NCBI RefSeq assembly: GCF_000153125.2
Contig: NZ_CM002299.1
Location: forward strand, 2,479,075-2,543,074
Direction of reading: 5' to 3'
Origin: Congregibacter litoralis KT71
GTDB lineage: Bacteria; Pseudomonadota; Gammaproteobacteria; Pseudomonadales; Halieaceae
Length of the DNA stretch: 64,000 bases
The notes beneath the pieces are model-generated. The model had not been told where the DNA came from and did not search any database. It worked only from the letters and a program-made list of their open reading frames with translations. The first letter of the stretch is position 1; each line of letters opens with the position of its first letter. Both the position numbers and the translations under genes were made by a program. This document shows, in pieces, positions 26,345 to 34,826 of the stretch.

Positions 26345-28849
26345 ATGGATGCAGGTGACGCTCATTACAATGCGTTAACTTCTGCGCTCTATTGGGTTCT
26401 TGTAATCCTGTGGCTCGCGATTCTGAGCCTGTACGTCAATCATCTTCTGCGCGCGCAACGCTCCGACAAAGCCGTTAGCGTCCTTCTTGTTATCCTTGCC
26501 CTGGACGCATTCCGGTCGCTTATTGAAAGCACCTACTTCGGTTTTTTCTTTAACTCCCTGTACGGATTTCTTCCGGCGGGAATACACGATCAACTCTCGC
26601 AGCCTCACCTCGTCATCATCCCGAAGCTCCTTAATGTTGCCGTGGCTCTGGTCATTCTGGCGTTGCTTATTCGCTACTGGATCCCCCGAGAGCTGAAGCA
26701 GCGAGCGCAACAAACCGCTGATCTGGAATCCGCCCGGCAAGACGCCGACATCAAGCGTCGTCGTGCCGAACAAGAGAGCCTGAAACGACAATCCATCCTC
26801 AACGCAATCAGTGATGGGATTGTCATTTCTGACAATGAAGGACGCATTGCGGCGGTAAACGATGGCATGCAACGGGTTTTCGGCTACGACATCGAGTTTT
26901 TACGCGGCAAGGAAACGCTCCTGCTCCACAACAGCGAGGAAGAGTTTCCACCCATCACACCCTTGCTGGACGGGGAAGGGCCCACAGCGCCAAAACGAGC
27001 TTATGAAGCTTGCTATCGGCGTGGGGATGGATCGCTCTTCACGGGTGAGACCATACGCTCACTTGTCCGCGATCCCGACGGAAACGTAACAGGCTTCGTC
27101 ACCGTCATCCGGGACATATCGCAGCGAAAACTCAATGAAAGGCGCCTCACGATGGCTGCCCAGGTATTTACCCACGCCCGTGAGGGCATTCTGATAACCG
27201 ACGACGCCGGCAAAATCATTGAGGTAAACGAGGCCTTTGAGGACATTACGGGCTTTTCCCGTGACGAGGCGATGGGCAAAAACCCCAGCTTCCTGAGCTC
27301 GGGGCAGCACAGCGCAGAGTTCTACGCCGCCATGTGGGATGAGCTGAAGAAAAATGACTACTGGAGCGGTGAGTTTTTTAATCGCCGCAAGGATGGCTCA
27401 CTATTTGTCGAGCTCATCACCATCAGCGCGATACGCGATGCCAACGAAGCCGTGCAGCAATACGTGGGTTTGTTTACTGACATCACCCGGATGAAGGAAC
27501 ATCAGAAACAGCTGGAGCACGCGGCAAAATTTGATTCTCTCACGGACTTGCCCAATCGCATTTTGCTGGGTGATCGTCTCTCCATGGCGCTCTCTCAGAG
27601 CCAAAGAAGAGGTTCGAAGGTCGCCATTGCCTATATCGATTTGGATAAATTCAAGGCGATCAATGACCGCCTGGGGCATGCAGCCGGCGATCTGTTCCTG
27701 GTACAACTCTCCCGGCAGATGAAAACCGCGCTGCGTGAAACCGATACCCTGGCTCGTATTGGCGGGGACGAGTTTGTCGCGTTGATCGGCGATGTTGCGG
27801 ACAAAACTGAGTGCGCGGTACTCCTGCGACGATTGTCTGAAGCCATTAAGACACCCGTCACAATTAACGGTGAAGCACTCAGCGTGTCAGCAAGCATCGG
27901 CGTCACTCTTTACCCTGAAGACAGTTGCGACGCTGACCAACTGCTGCGACATGCAGATCAAGCCATGTATGCAGCAAAACAGAACTCGTCGCATGACCTT
28001 GAATTTTTCGATGTAAGTGAGGGTTATAACCTGGATCTGCGCCGAGCGCTGCTTTCGGAGGTCAGGCAGGCACTACTCAGACAGGAGTTTCGCCTCTTCT
28101 ATCAACCCAAGGTTCATCTCCCTTCGGGGGAGCTCCTGGGTGCGGAGGCGCTAATCCGCTGGGAGCACCCGGAGCGCGGCCTGCTCAAACCCGCAGAATT
28201 CCTGCCTGATGTTGAGACGAGTCCCCTATCTGTTGAGATCGGCGACTGGGTGATTGCTGAGGCACTCTCGCAGATGAATGAATGGCTTGAGACAGGCCTT
28301 CGAGTACCCGTGAGCGTTAATGTTGGCGCCATGCAATTGCAGGCTCCGGACTTTACCGAGAAACTGACCCTGGCCCTGGCGCGCCACGAGGCGTTAGACC
28401 CCTCGTGCCTGGAGTTGGAGATACTGGAAACCCGAGCCCTGGCGGACCTTGAGGCAACATCCCGGATAATGAAGGCCTGTCGTCGTCTCGGTGTGCGTAT
28501 GGCCCTCGATGATTTTGGCACGGGTTACTCGTCCCTGCGTTACCTCAAGTTTTTACCCGCTGAAGTCCTTAAAATTGATCAGAGCTTTGTGAAAGGCATG
28601 CTGAGCGATCGGGATGACAAAACGATCGTTATGGCAATCATAGGCCTTGGAGAAACCTTCGATCGTGAGGTGATTGCCGAGGGGGTTGAGACTGCCGAGC
28701 ACGCCCGGGAGCTTTTACGATTGGGCTGCGGTCGCGCTCAGGGGTACGCGATTGCGCATCCTATCCCCGCTTCAGACTTTGCCGCATGGGTAGACGGCTG
28801 GAACAACGGCGGAGCCGCGTTATTTACCGCCCTCAAGCAAGGCAACTGA
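26345..28849 (+). CDS. Membrane PAS-PAS-GGDEF-EAL signalling protein
   Basis: 834 residues from the ATG at 26345, chosen because a GAGGCG ribosome binding site precedes it; a GTG at 26321 also reads in frame. The N-terminus has two or three transmembrane segments, then a coiled coil (about 115-145), two PAS domains (about 145-400), a GGDEF domain with an intact IGGDEFVALIG signature (near residue 472) and an EAL domain with EALIRWEHP (near residue 600), DDFGTGYSSL and LKIDQSFV. Both the diguanylate cyclase and c-di-GMP phosphodiesterase motifs look complete, so it may both make and break c-di-GMP. The signal is unknown. Confidence 0.93.
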   Translation: MDAGDAHYNALTSALYWVLVILWLAILSLYVNHLLRAQRSDKAVSVLLVILALDAFRSLIESTYFGFFFNSLYGFLPAGIHDQLSQPHLVIIPKLLNVAVALVILALLIRYWIPRELKQRAQQTADLESARQDADIKRRRAEQESLKRQSILNAISDGIVISDNEGRIAAVNDGMQRVFGYDIEFLRGKETLLLHNSEEEFPPITPLLDGEGPTAPKRAYEACYRRGDGSLFTGETIRSLVRDPDGNVTGFVTVIRDISQRKLNERRLTMAAQVFTHAREGILITDDAGKIIEVNEAFEDITGFSRDEAMGKNPSFLSSGQHSAEFYAAMWDELKKNDYWSGEFFNRRKDGSLFVELITISAIRDANEAVQQYVGLFTDITRMKEHQKQLEHAAKFDSLTDLPNRILLGDRLSMALSQSQRRGSKVAIAYIDLDKFKAINDRLGHAAGDLFLVQLSRQMKTALRETDTLARIGGDEFVALIGDVADKTECAVLLRRLSEAIKTPVTINGEALSVSASIGVTLYPEDSCDADQLLRHADQAMYAAKQNSSHDLEFFDVSEGYNLDLRRALLSEVRQALLRQEFRLFYQPKVHLPSGELLGAEALIRWEHPERGLLKPAEFLPDVETSPLSVEIGDWVIAEALSQMNEWLETGLRVPVSVNVGAMQLQAPDFTEKLTLALARHEALDPSCLELEILETRALADLEATSRIMKACRRLGVRMALDDFGTGYSSLRYLKFLPAEVLKIDQSFVKGMLSDRDDKTIVMAIIGLGETFDREVIAEGVETAEHARELLRLGCGRAQGYAIAHPIPASDFAAWVDGWNNGGAALFTALKQGN

Positions 28850-28885
28850 TATCACAATTCATCAAGGCTCGGGTCGTTCAGACGA

Positions 28886-30205
28886 CACGAACCGGCTCTT
28901 CATCATTAACGGGGGACACCGGGGCTCATTAAACTGAATTTGCGGAAACGGTTTAATGGAGAACACCCGATGTCCCACGCAGGATTAATACTAGGGCTTC
29001 CAGAGCTGGAGGTCGAACACGTCGATCGCAATGATGCGATCTCGGTCTACGCCAAACCCAAGAAGCGGCCCTGCTGCCTTCACTGCCAGCACCCGAGAGT
29101 GCGGATCAAAGCCACCTACCAGCGGCCCCTAAAGCATACACGCCAAGGCAACCAGCTCATCACTCTGCATCTCAGAGCACCGAAGTATCACTGCCCGCGC
29201 TGCGGTCGCTATTTCCGCCATCGATTCAAAGGCGTACGGCCGCGCTATCGAGCCTCCGAGGCGTTTCGCCACGAGGTCTTCGAGACCCACGATGGCGGGG
29301 TCACCCAGGCCAAGCTCACACGCACCCATGGCATCAGCGCAGCCACTACTGAACGCTGGTACCACGGCCACTGTGAGCGACGCGTCTCGGAGATGTCGAA
29401 CCGCCCCTGCCCCAAGGTCCTCGGGATTGATGAGCACTTCTTCACCCGCAAGCGCGGCTTCGCGACCACATTGGTCGACCTGCGGCGCCACAAAGTCTTC
29501 GATGTGCGCCTGGGACGCTCCCAGGCCAGCCTGGACAGCTATCTGCGGCGTTTGCCGGGCAAAGACAACGTCAAGCTCGTGGTGATGGATCTGTCCGAGA
29601 CCTATCGCAGCATCGCCCGCCAGTACTTTCCCGGCGCCACGATCGTCGCTGATCGATTCCACGTCATTCGCCTGGTCAATCAGCACTTCCTCAACGCCTG
29701 GAAAGACGTGCACCCCGAGGGTCGCAGAAACCGCGGCCTGCTAAGTCTCATGCGGCGCCATGCCTGGCGCTTGAAGCCGGAGCAGCGAGAGAATCTGCGG
29801 CGCTACCTGAGCGACTACCCCGGCCTCGCCGCACTCTATGACGCCAAGCAACACCTCAACGAGCTGATGCTACTCAAGAATCTGAGGAAGAAAACGGCCC
29901 AAAAGAAGCTACCTGAACTGCTGGCGTTGATCGAGCAGCTGCGCCACAGTCCGCTGAGACGGCTGGCGAAAACCCTGAAGTCTTGGCTTGAGCCCATCGT
30001 CATGATGTGGCGATTCAGTAAGAGCAACGGGCCCACGGAGGGCTTCCACACGAAGATGGAGATGATGACGCGAAGAGCGTACGGATTTAGAAATTTTGAA
30101 AACTATCGATTGAGGGTCTTAACCCACTGCGGGTGGGATGGCATCATCAATCGTGTTTAGTGAGAAACGGTCCATCCCCCGTTAATTGGGGAGAGCCCAC
30201 GAACC
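28886..30205. mobile_element. ISL3-family insertion sequence with target duplication
   Basis: The element proper runs from 28894 to 30197 (1304 bp). Its ends are imperfect inverted repeats of about 24 bp: the left begins GGCTCTTCATCATTAACGGG (28894) and the right, read on the minus strand, begins GGCTCTCCCCAATTAACGGG (30197). Both sides carry the perfect 8-bp direct repeat CACGAACC (28886-28893 and 30198-30205), the duplication size known for the ISL3 family. It holds one intact transposase gene. It inserted 21 bp outside the tRNA-Ala fragment that marks the element junction. Confidence 0.93.
28970..30160 (+). CDS. ISL3-family transposase
   Basis: About 396 residues from the ATG at 28970 (MSHAGLILGLPELEV), which follows a GGAG ribosome binding site; an in-frame TTG at 28940 is less likely. 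The N-terminus has a zinc-ribbon (CCLHCQHPR ... CPRCGRYFR). The DDE catalytic acids fall in KVLGIDEHFFTRK, VVADRFHVIR region and SNGPTEGFHTKM, in the order and spacing of ISL3 transposases. Full length with no visible frameshift, so the element may still be active. Confidence 0.93.
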   Translation: MSHAGLILGLPELEVEHVDRNDAISVYAKPKKRPCCLHCQHPRVRIKATYQRPLKHTRQGNQLITLHLRAPKYHCPRCGRYFRHRFKGVRPRYRASEAFRHEVFETHDGGVTQAKLTRTHGISAATTERWYHGHCERRVSEMSNRPCPKVLGIDEHFFTRKRGFATTLVDLRRHKVFDVRLGRSQASLDSYLRRLPGKDNVKLVVMDLSETYRSIARQYFPGATIVADRFHVIRLVNQHFLNAWKDVHPEGRRNRGLLSLMRRHAWRLKPEQRENLRRYLSDYPGLAALYDAKQHLNELMLLKNLRKKTAQKKLPELLALIEQLRHSPLRRLAKTLKSWLEPIVMMWRFSKSNGPTEGFHTKMEMMTRRAYGFRNFENYRLRVLTHCGWDGIINRV

Positions 30206-30226
30206 AGTAAACTGATGCAAGGATAT

Positions 30227-30260
30227 TGGTGGAGCCAGGCGGGATCGAACCGCCGACCTC
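30227..30260 (-). other. tRNA-Ala 3'-end fragment (attachment site)
   Basis: On the minus strand this is the last 34 nt of a tRNA-Ala gene: GAGGTC, T-stem GGCGG with loop TTCGATC and CCGCC, acceptor 3' strand TGGCTCC, A and CCA. The D-arm, anticodon arm and acceptor 5' strand are absent, so it is not a functional tRNA. Its CCA end points left, away from the integrase, which fits the distal att site of an element that lies to its right and ends at an intact tRNA-Ala outside the window. Confidence 0.9.
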
Positions 30261-30469
30261 AACACTGCCAGTCTCCTACCCCACCATTTCGTACCGTTGC
30301 ATAGCATTAACCTATGTTGTGCTCTCTGCTATTTTTGTTCTATTTATTTCGTGCATTTCTGCAAATAGGTACCTAATATTGTTTCAGACCGTTACATCGC
30401 GTACCGCGGCTTTTTTGGTACCTATGGGGGTCAGTGGAACCTAAAAGTACCTAAATTGGAGAGCACAAC

Positions 30470-31702
30470 ATGCCAAGAGTTAAGCTCACCGCCACCTCCG
30501 TACCGCACCTTAAGACCGACCGCACACAGGTCGACTACTTTGATTCTTACTTGCCCGGATTCGGTGTCCGGGTGACTCGGGGCGGAACCCGCACGTACAT
30601 TGTAATGACGCGCGAGCTCGCGAATGGGCACTGGCGAAAGCGCCGTGTCAAACTCGGACGCACGTCAGAGCTCACACTCGCAGACGCCAGGGTAAGAGCT
30701 CGCGCGATACTGACTGCCGCGTCAGAGGGCAAGCACCTGGATGACGTGGCTCCCCCTACACCACGTGACTTGCTCGTTGAGCAGTCGAAACAGACCTTTG
30801 CAAAGGAGAGAGAGCGCTTTCTTTCGTCGTACCGCGGCCGCGGTGGCCGTCGACCAGTCGAGTCCACGCTTGGCGAATATCGCCGATGCTTACAACATAA
30901 CGTGCTCGAGTCATGGACAGACGTACCAGTCCAGGAAATCACTCACGACGATGTGAAGACCGCATTACAGACGGTTATGGACGACGGTCACGAATCGAGG
31001 GCCGTGAAGATTTACACAGTACTAAAACTGCTTTTCGGCTGGCTTTGCGATGAAAATCTGATTTCGATTTCTCCTCTTAGCCAGGTAAAACGCCCAGCCC
31101 ATATCGGAGTCAGAGAACGCGTCCTGAGCGAAGAGGAACTCATACTGATCTGGAATCACGCAGGAGAAGGAATTTACGCAAACATTGTCAGAATTATGAT
31201 GCTAACCGGTCAGCGTCGCCAGGAAGTTGCTGGCATGTGTTGGTCTGAAATCAACTTGGACAAACGAAGGTGGGACATTCCGGGCCAACGCACGAAGAAC
31301 CACCGTCCTCATGTGGTTCCACTCAGCTCGGCTGTGATTAGCATCTTGCACTATCATCGATCGCTGCAGGCGTCGACAAACATGCAGACAGATCTGGTCT
31401 TCACCACTAACGGAAAGGCAGTGTTCGCCGGATGGTCCAAATCGAAAGAACGGCTTGACCGACGTGTCGCCTCAGCCGATTGGCAGCTCCGCGACCTGCG
31501 GAGATCGTTCGCAACGCACGCCAACGAGCTGGGTTACGAGCCTCATGTTATAGAGTCAGCCCTTAACCATGTATCGGGCTCCGCCAAAAGGGGCATCGCC
31601 GGTGTATACAATCGAGCCACATACATCAGGCAGCGGATTCGACTGATACAGCGTTGGTCGAGGCATCTACTTCTGCTCGTAGCGCAGGCGCGCAGATCTT
31701 AG
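30470..31702 (+). CDS. Tyrosine-type site-specific integrase of the conjugative element
   Basis: 410 residues. Residues 1-90 are the DUF4102-type arm-binding domain (VTRGGTRTYIVMTREL and RKRRVKLGRTSELTLADAR). The core-binding and catalytic domains follow, with Arg249 (TGQRRQEV), Arg344 in LRDLRRSF, His367 (ALNHVSG) and the probable nucleophile Tyr380 (GVYNRAT). The first His of the H-x-x-R box is replaced by Arg341 (LRDLRR), a variation seen in some family members. It lies about 210 bp inside the tRNA-Ala fragment and reads into the element. It should drive integration and excision at tRNA-Ala. Confidence 0.92.
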   Translation: MPRVKLTATSVPHLKTDRTQVDYFDSYLPGFGVRVTRGGTRTYIVMTRELANGHWRKRRVKLGRTSELTLADARVRARAILTAASEGKHLDDVAPPTPRDLLVEQSKQTFAKERERFLSSYRGRGGRRPVESTLGEYRRCLQHNVLESWTDVPVQEITHDDVKTALQTVMDDGHESRAVKIYTVLKLLFGWLCDENLISISPLSQVKRPAHIGVRERVLSEEELILIWNHAGEGIYANIVRIMMLTGQRRQEVAGMCWSEINLDKRRWDIPGQRTKNHRPHVVPLSSAVISILHYHRSLQASTNMQTDLVFTTNGKAVFAGWSKSKERLDRRVASADWQLRDLRRSFATHANELGYEPHVIESALNHVSGSAKRGIAGVYNRATYIRQRIRLIQRWSRHLLLLVAQARRS

Positions 31703-32154
31703 ATTTCAGCGTCTGTCATCAAAATCAAGCAACGACTGGTTGTGTTCTCCCCGTAACTCGACGGTCATCTTATCTGGACCACGAGCACCTCAGTTCGCCC
31801 TCGGCGGGCAGCGAGGGAGCCCGCTTACGATGCTTTACTTAATGACCTCCAGAGGTCACATGTTATTTTGCCCTTCATTTACCCATGCTCCAGCAACTTG
31901 AGGTTGTGTGCTTACCTTGGAAGCAGTCCATAAACACCAAACGGATTCTGCTGCGGCATGGAATCAAAGCTTGGGATTGGTCGTCAGCAACCTTCCCACA
32001 AGGATCTTCTCATGAGGGTGGCAAGATACAGATTGGGAAACGCTAACCGAGAAACCACAACCGACCCTGCCGGATTTTCTGAGGCTGCGCCGACGGGTCA
32101 CGTGAAATAATACGCTCCTCTCGGAACTGAATATAACTCAAGGATGAGTGGAGC
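31703..32154. other. Intergenic region without a recognisable gene
   Basis: About 450 bp between the integrase and the small HTH gene. I see no coding frame with a plausible start and ribosome binding site and no RNA gene. It may hold the promoter of the excisionase-like gene; no site stands out. Confidence 0.4.
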
Positions 32155-32370
32155 ATGCAACAACAGCAGAGTTCAGACAGCTTGATTCGAGCAGCGATCG
32201 TAGCCAATGAGTTCGGCGTTTCACGCGTCACCCTATGGCGGTGGGAACGGGACGGATTACTACCTAGAGCACATCGAATAAACAATCAGAAGTATTATCC
32301 TCGCGCCGCTGTAGAGACGTTGAAAACTTCTGCCGCAAGGCCGGGAGGAGTTCGATCCTTGTGCAATTAA
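32155..32370 (+). CDS. Excisionase-like small HTH DNA-binding protein
   Basis: 71 residues with a MerR/AlpA-like winged helix-turn-helix: AAIVANEFGVSRVTLWRWERDGLLPRAHRINNQ, with the typical Trp-Arg-Trp-Glu at the recognition helix. A strong ribosome binding site (AAGGATGAGTGGAG) precedes the ATG. Its place just downstream of the integrase fits a recombination directionality factor (Xis) that helps excise the element, or an AlpA-type activator. The role is inferred from size, fold and neighbourhood. Confidence 0.75.
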   Translation: MQQQQSSDSLIRAAIVANEFGVSRVTLWRWERDGLLPRAHRINNQKYYPRAAVETLKTSAARPGGVRSLCN

Positions 32371-33032
32371 TACCAGGCGGGACAACGGCCAGAAGCCGAG
32401 TCCTGCTTTGATGGAAAACACTGGCTGGGTGCTTTCGGCGCTGCACAAGCTGTTGACATGTCGTTAAACTGCATCGTGGCAATCAATCCGGTGCCGGAAC
32501 CGGCCTTCGGTACCATATATCGTTATTTATCAATAACTTAGATTACATGTAAGCAACGTTCCCCCATAATATCCCCCATTTTGTTTGCCCAGGTTCATTT
32601 CAGCGATAAGGCTGAAGAGCCCGGCTGCTCACCAGGTCCTGGTAAGAATCCCGACCCATGGAACTGGCCTAAGCCTAACTGCTAACGTGGCACGAGCATC
32701 ACTCTCACGAGATTGTTTTAGCCGCTCGCCCTAGACTTAGCGCTAACACTAGGTTTTAACTTGGTCGTACCAAGGGATTCAGATGCGACGAGAGACAGTA
32801 TAGGCTAGTGGAAACCAGCTAGCGCCTTAACTGAATCTTAAACCTTTGAATACAAATGCTTTTTGGGGAACCACGTTCCGGCAGATCGCCAAAGACCCGA
32901 TACAGAGGTTAAACTCTCGCCGGCGCGCGCAGCAAACAAAAGCAACGTGTTGTTCTGACCCATGTCGTCAGAGCCTACGTACCCGAAAAGCATGTATTGC
33001 GATTTAGTCGATATCAGGAGATGTTTACAACC
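32371..33032. other. Gene-free AT-rich stretch upstream of the HipA-like kinase
   Basis: About 660 bp with many stop codons in all frames, visibly richer in A and T than the flanking core genome. I see no gene, tRNA or CRISPR repeat. A promoter for the HipA-like pair is expected in its right part, but no clear -35/-10 stands out. Confidence 0.4.
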
Positions 33033-33083
33033 ATGCTTCTCTACAAGATCAAGGCTCTAAATGCCACTAAGCCTGCTAACTGA
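33033..33083 (+). CDS. Possible 16-codon leader peptide overlapping the kinase start
   Basis: An ATG at 33033 with a strong ribosome binding site (CAGGAGATG, about 6 nt before it) opens a 16-codon frame (MLLYKIKALNATKPAN) ending in TGA at 33081-33083. It overlaps the first codons of the HipA-like kinase in another frame. It could couple translation to the kinase, or be the true N-terminus of the kinase cut off by a frameshift. Too short to support a function. Confidence 0.3.
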   Translation: MLLYKIKALNATKPAN

Positions 33084-33882
33084 AGAGCGCTTCATAGCGC
33101 AACAACCGATGACAAATAGCGAGGGCGATTCTGGTTTCACCGTTATAGCGGAGATAGACGTACCAGGCGCCCCCTGCATGTGCTACCTCAAGTTTTATCC
33201 GCCAGGACAACCCCGCGCACTGATCAATGAGTGTGCTGGCTACATATTGGCTGAGACTTTTGGGTTTTCGGTACCGAAATACGGCGGACTCATAACTCTT
33301 CCAGGGCGCTATCTTTCAAATGCACCATCCTGGATCCCCAAAACCCATACAGTTGGATGGTTCACGACAGACACTTCACACCCGAGCATAAAAAGATCTA
33401 TCAATTGGGTCGCTAGTGCAGGTGCAGGAAGGCAAAAACGCTACCATGCCAAGATAATTGAGATCCTCACCAGCTACCCATCCATTACTCAGAAGATCGT
33501 AGCTTTTGACGAACTAATCGCCAATGCCGATAGAAACATAGGTAATTTACTAGTGAAGGCTGGTGGCTTTGAACTCATAGACCATGGACTCATATTTGGA
33601 GGCGCAGACTGGAAAGCCCCTGACTTAGCGAACCAATTCAATCTGAGTACCCCTAACATCGTTTGGCAGGTTCTTGGTGCAGAAGCAGCTAAGTTACCAT
33701 TCAAACAAGGAACGATAATGGCATACACAAAGCTAATAATAGCGCTTCAAACTGCAGTCGACGAATTGGATTTTGAGTTGTCTAAAGTTTTTGGCGACCA
33801 GGAAATAGATGCTACGAAGCAATTCTTGATCGCAAGATCCACCTGGATAGACATGCCACAGAAGATGGGCTTGCTGGTATGA
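33061..33882 (+). CDS. HipA-like kinase
   Basis: 273 residues, resembling the short HipA-family (HipA_2 type) protein kinases. Kinase-fold marks are a possible ATP-binding Lys44 (CYLKFYPP), a helix with Glu57 (LINECAGYILA), and the catalytic loop ELIANADRNIGNLL, with Asp157 as catalytic base and Asn162 as metal ligand, followed by the metal-binding Asp174 in LIDHGL. HipA kinases phosphorylate proteins such as tRNA synthetases and act as toxins or stress switches. It overlaps the next gene by 4 nt (ATGA at 33879). The AT-rich codons suggest a recent arrival. The target is unknown and no classical HipB antitoxin is adjacent. Confidence 0.72.
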   Translation: MPLSLLTEERFIAQQPMTNSEGDSGFTVIAEIDVPGAPCMCYLKFYPPGQPRALINECAGYILAETFGFSVPKYGGLITLPGRYLSNAPSWIPKTHTVGWFTTDTSHPSIKRSINWVASAGAGRQKRYHAKIIEILTSYPSITQKIVAFDELIANADRNIGNLLVKAGGFELIDHGLIFGGADWKAPDLANQFNLSTPNIVWQVLGAEAAKLPFKQGTIMAYTKLIIALQTAVDELDFELSKVFGDQEIDATKQFLIARSTWIDMPQKMGLLV

Positions 33883-34769
33883 GTCTCGCAAGTAAGATAC
33901 TTCAGAAAGCAGACAAAACTGGGGTTATTGCAAATCCGGTGCGAGGAAAATGGTTTGCAATCAAGTTCACACCCGATCTCTTTGCTGGGGATTCTATTTC
34001 TATAGGCGTCGGGTTTATAAATTCTGCGGGTGTTATAAGAACACGGCTTGCAGATGACTACCAAAGGCTCGCATGCTTCTATGACGACCGCCTAAACATA
34101 TCAGATGTAGAGTTTCTTGCTGGCCTGCTCGACGAAGCCTTGGCGGGGCTGCATGAAGAAGAGTGGCTTAAAAGCAATTTTGGGCCCTCCGTTACTTTTA
34201 CTGATGCAAGCTATGCAGCTGGTAGAAGCGAAACCGAGATCATCGACTCTCTCTTTTTCAACGCCGTCCCGATCGCGCGAACAAAGGTGACTGAGAGAGA
34301 CAAGCAACCAAGGCAACGATTTGAACAAGAATCAACCACGTGTAACAAAATAGGTAAGAGCCTTGGTGACAGATACAAGAACATTGCATCAAAGTTCCAC
34401 CCCAATGGACAGGCTTATGACATAGACAATCAAGGCCACCGGCTCAAGCTTCATTTCAGAGATGAGGGGCGCGCTGCGGGCTATGTAGCGTCAGCATTGA
34501 TTGCCGACGTCTGGAAAGCCGAGGTCAGAGTACGTCGCGGAGTAGATTCACTTCGAACACTTCGAAATTGTGTGCCCGAAGAGCGATGTGGCCTTTTTGT
34601 CGTCCGCCCAGGCGAGACTCATGGCTTAAATGACAGCTTTCTAAACCAATTTGATGATCTTCTTGAGGAGATTCGTTGGCGCTTAGACCGCGAACAGATC
34701 GACCTCCGAGACGCTGACGACACTGACCTGATGGCGGATCAGATAGCCGATTGGTACAACGTAGCATGA
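33879..34769 (+). CDS. Partner protein of the HipA-like kinase, unknown function
   Basis: 296 residues, coupled to the kinase by an ATGA overlap, so the two are made together. The N-terminal segment NPVRGKWFAIKFTPDLFAGDSISIGVGFI resembles the opening of DUF3037 proteins, which are known neighbours of HipA_2-type kinases, but the gene is more than twice the usual DUF3037 length and the rest has no recognisable motif. No signal peptide or membrane helix. It may be an antitoxin, substrate or regulator of the kinase; that is inference from gene pairing only. It is converging on the hsdR gene. Confidence 0.6.
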   Translation: MSLASKILQKADKTGVIANPVRGKWFAIKFTPDLFAGDSISIGVGFINSAGVIRTRLADDYQRLACFYDDRLNISDVEFLAGLLDEALAGLHEEEWLKSNFGPSVTFTDASYAAGRSETEIIDSLFFNAVPIARTKVTERDKQPRQRFEQESTTCNKIGKSLGDRYKNIASKFHPNGQAYDIDNQGHRLKLHFRDEGRAAGYVASALIADVWKAEVRVRRGVDSLRTLRNCVPEERCGLFVVRPGETHGLNDSFLNQFDDLLEEIRWRLDREQIDLRDADDTDLMADQIADWYNVA

Positions 34770-34826
34770 GCACTAATAAGAGTTACCGATAACATTCGGC
34801 CCCTGTAAACACCGGAATAACCAACG

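Noticed and set aside
30227-30260. Functional tRNA-Ala gene
   Set aside because: Only the T-arm and the 3' strand of the acceptor stem are present; the D-arm, anticodon arm and acceptor 5' strand are missing.
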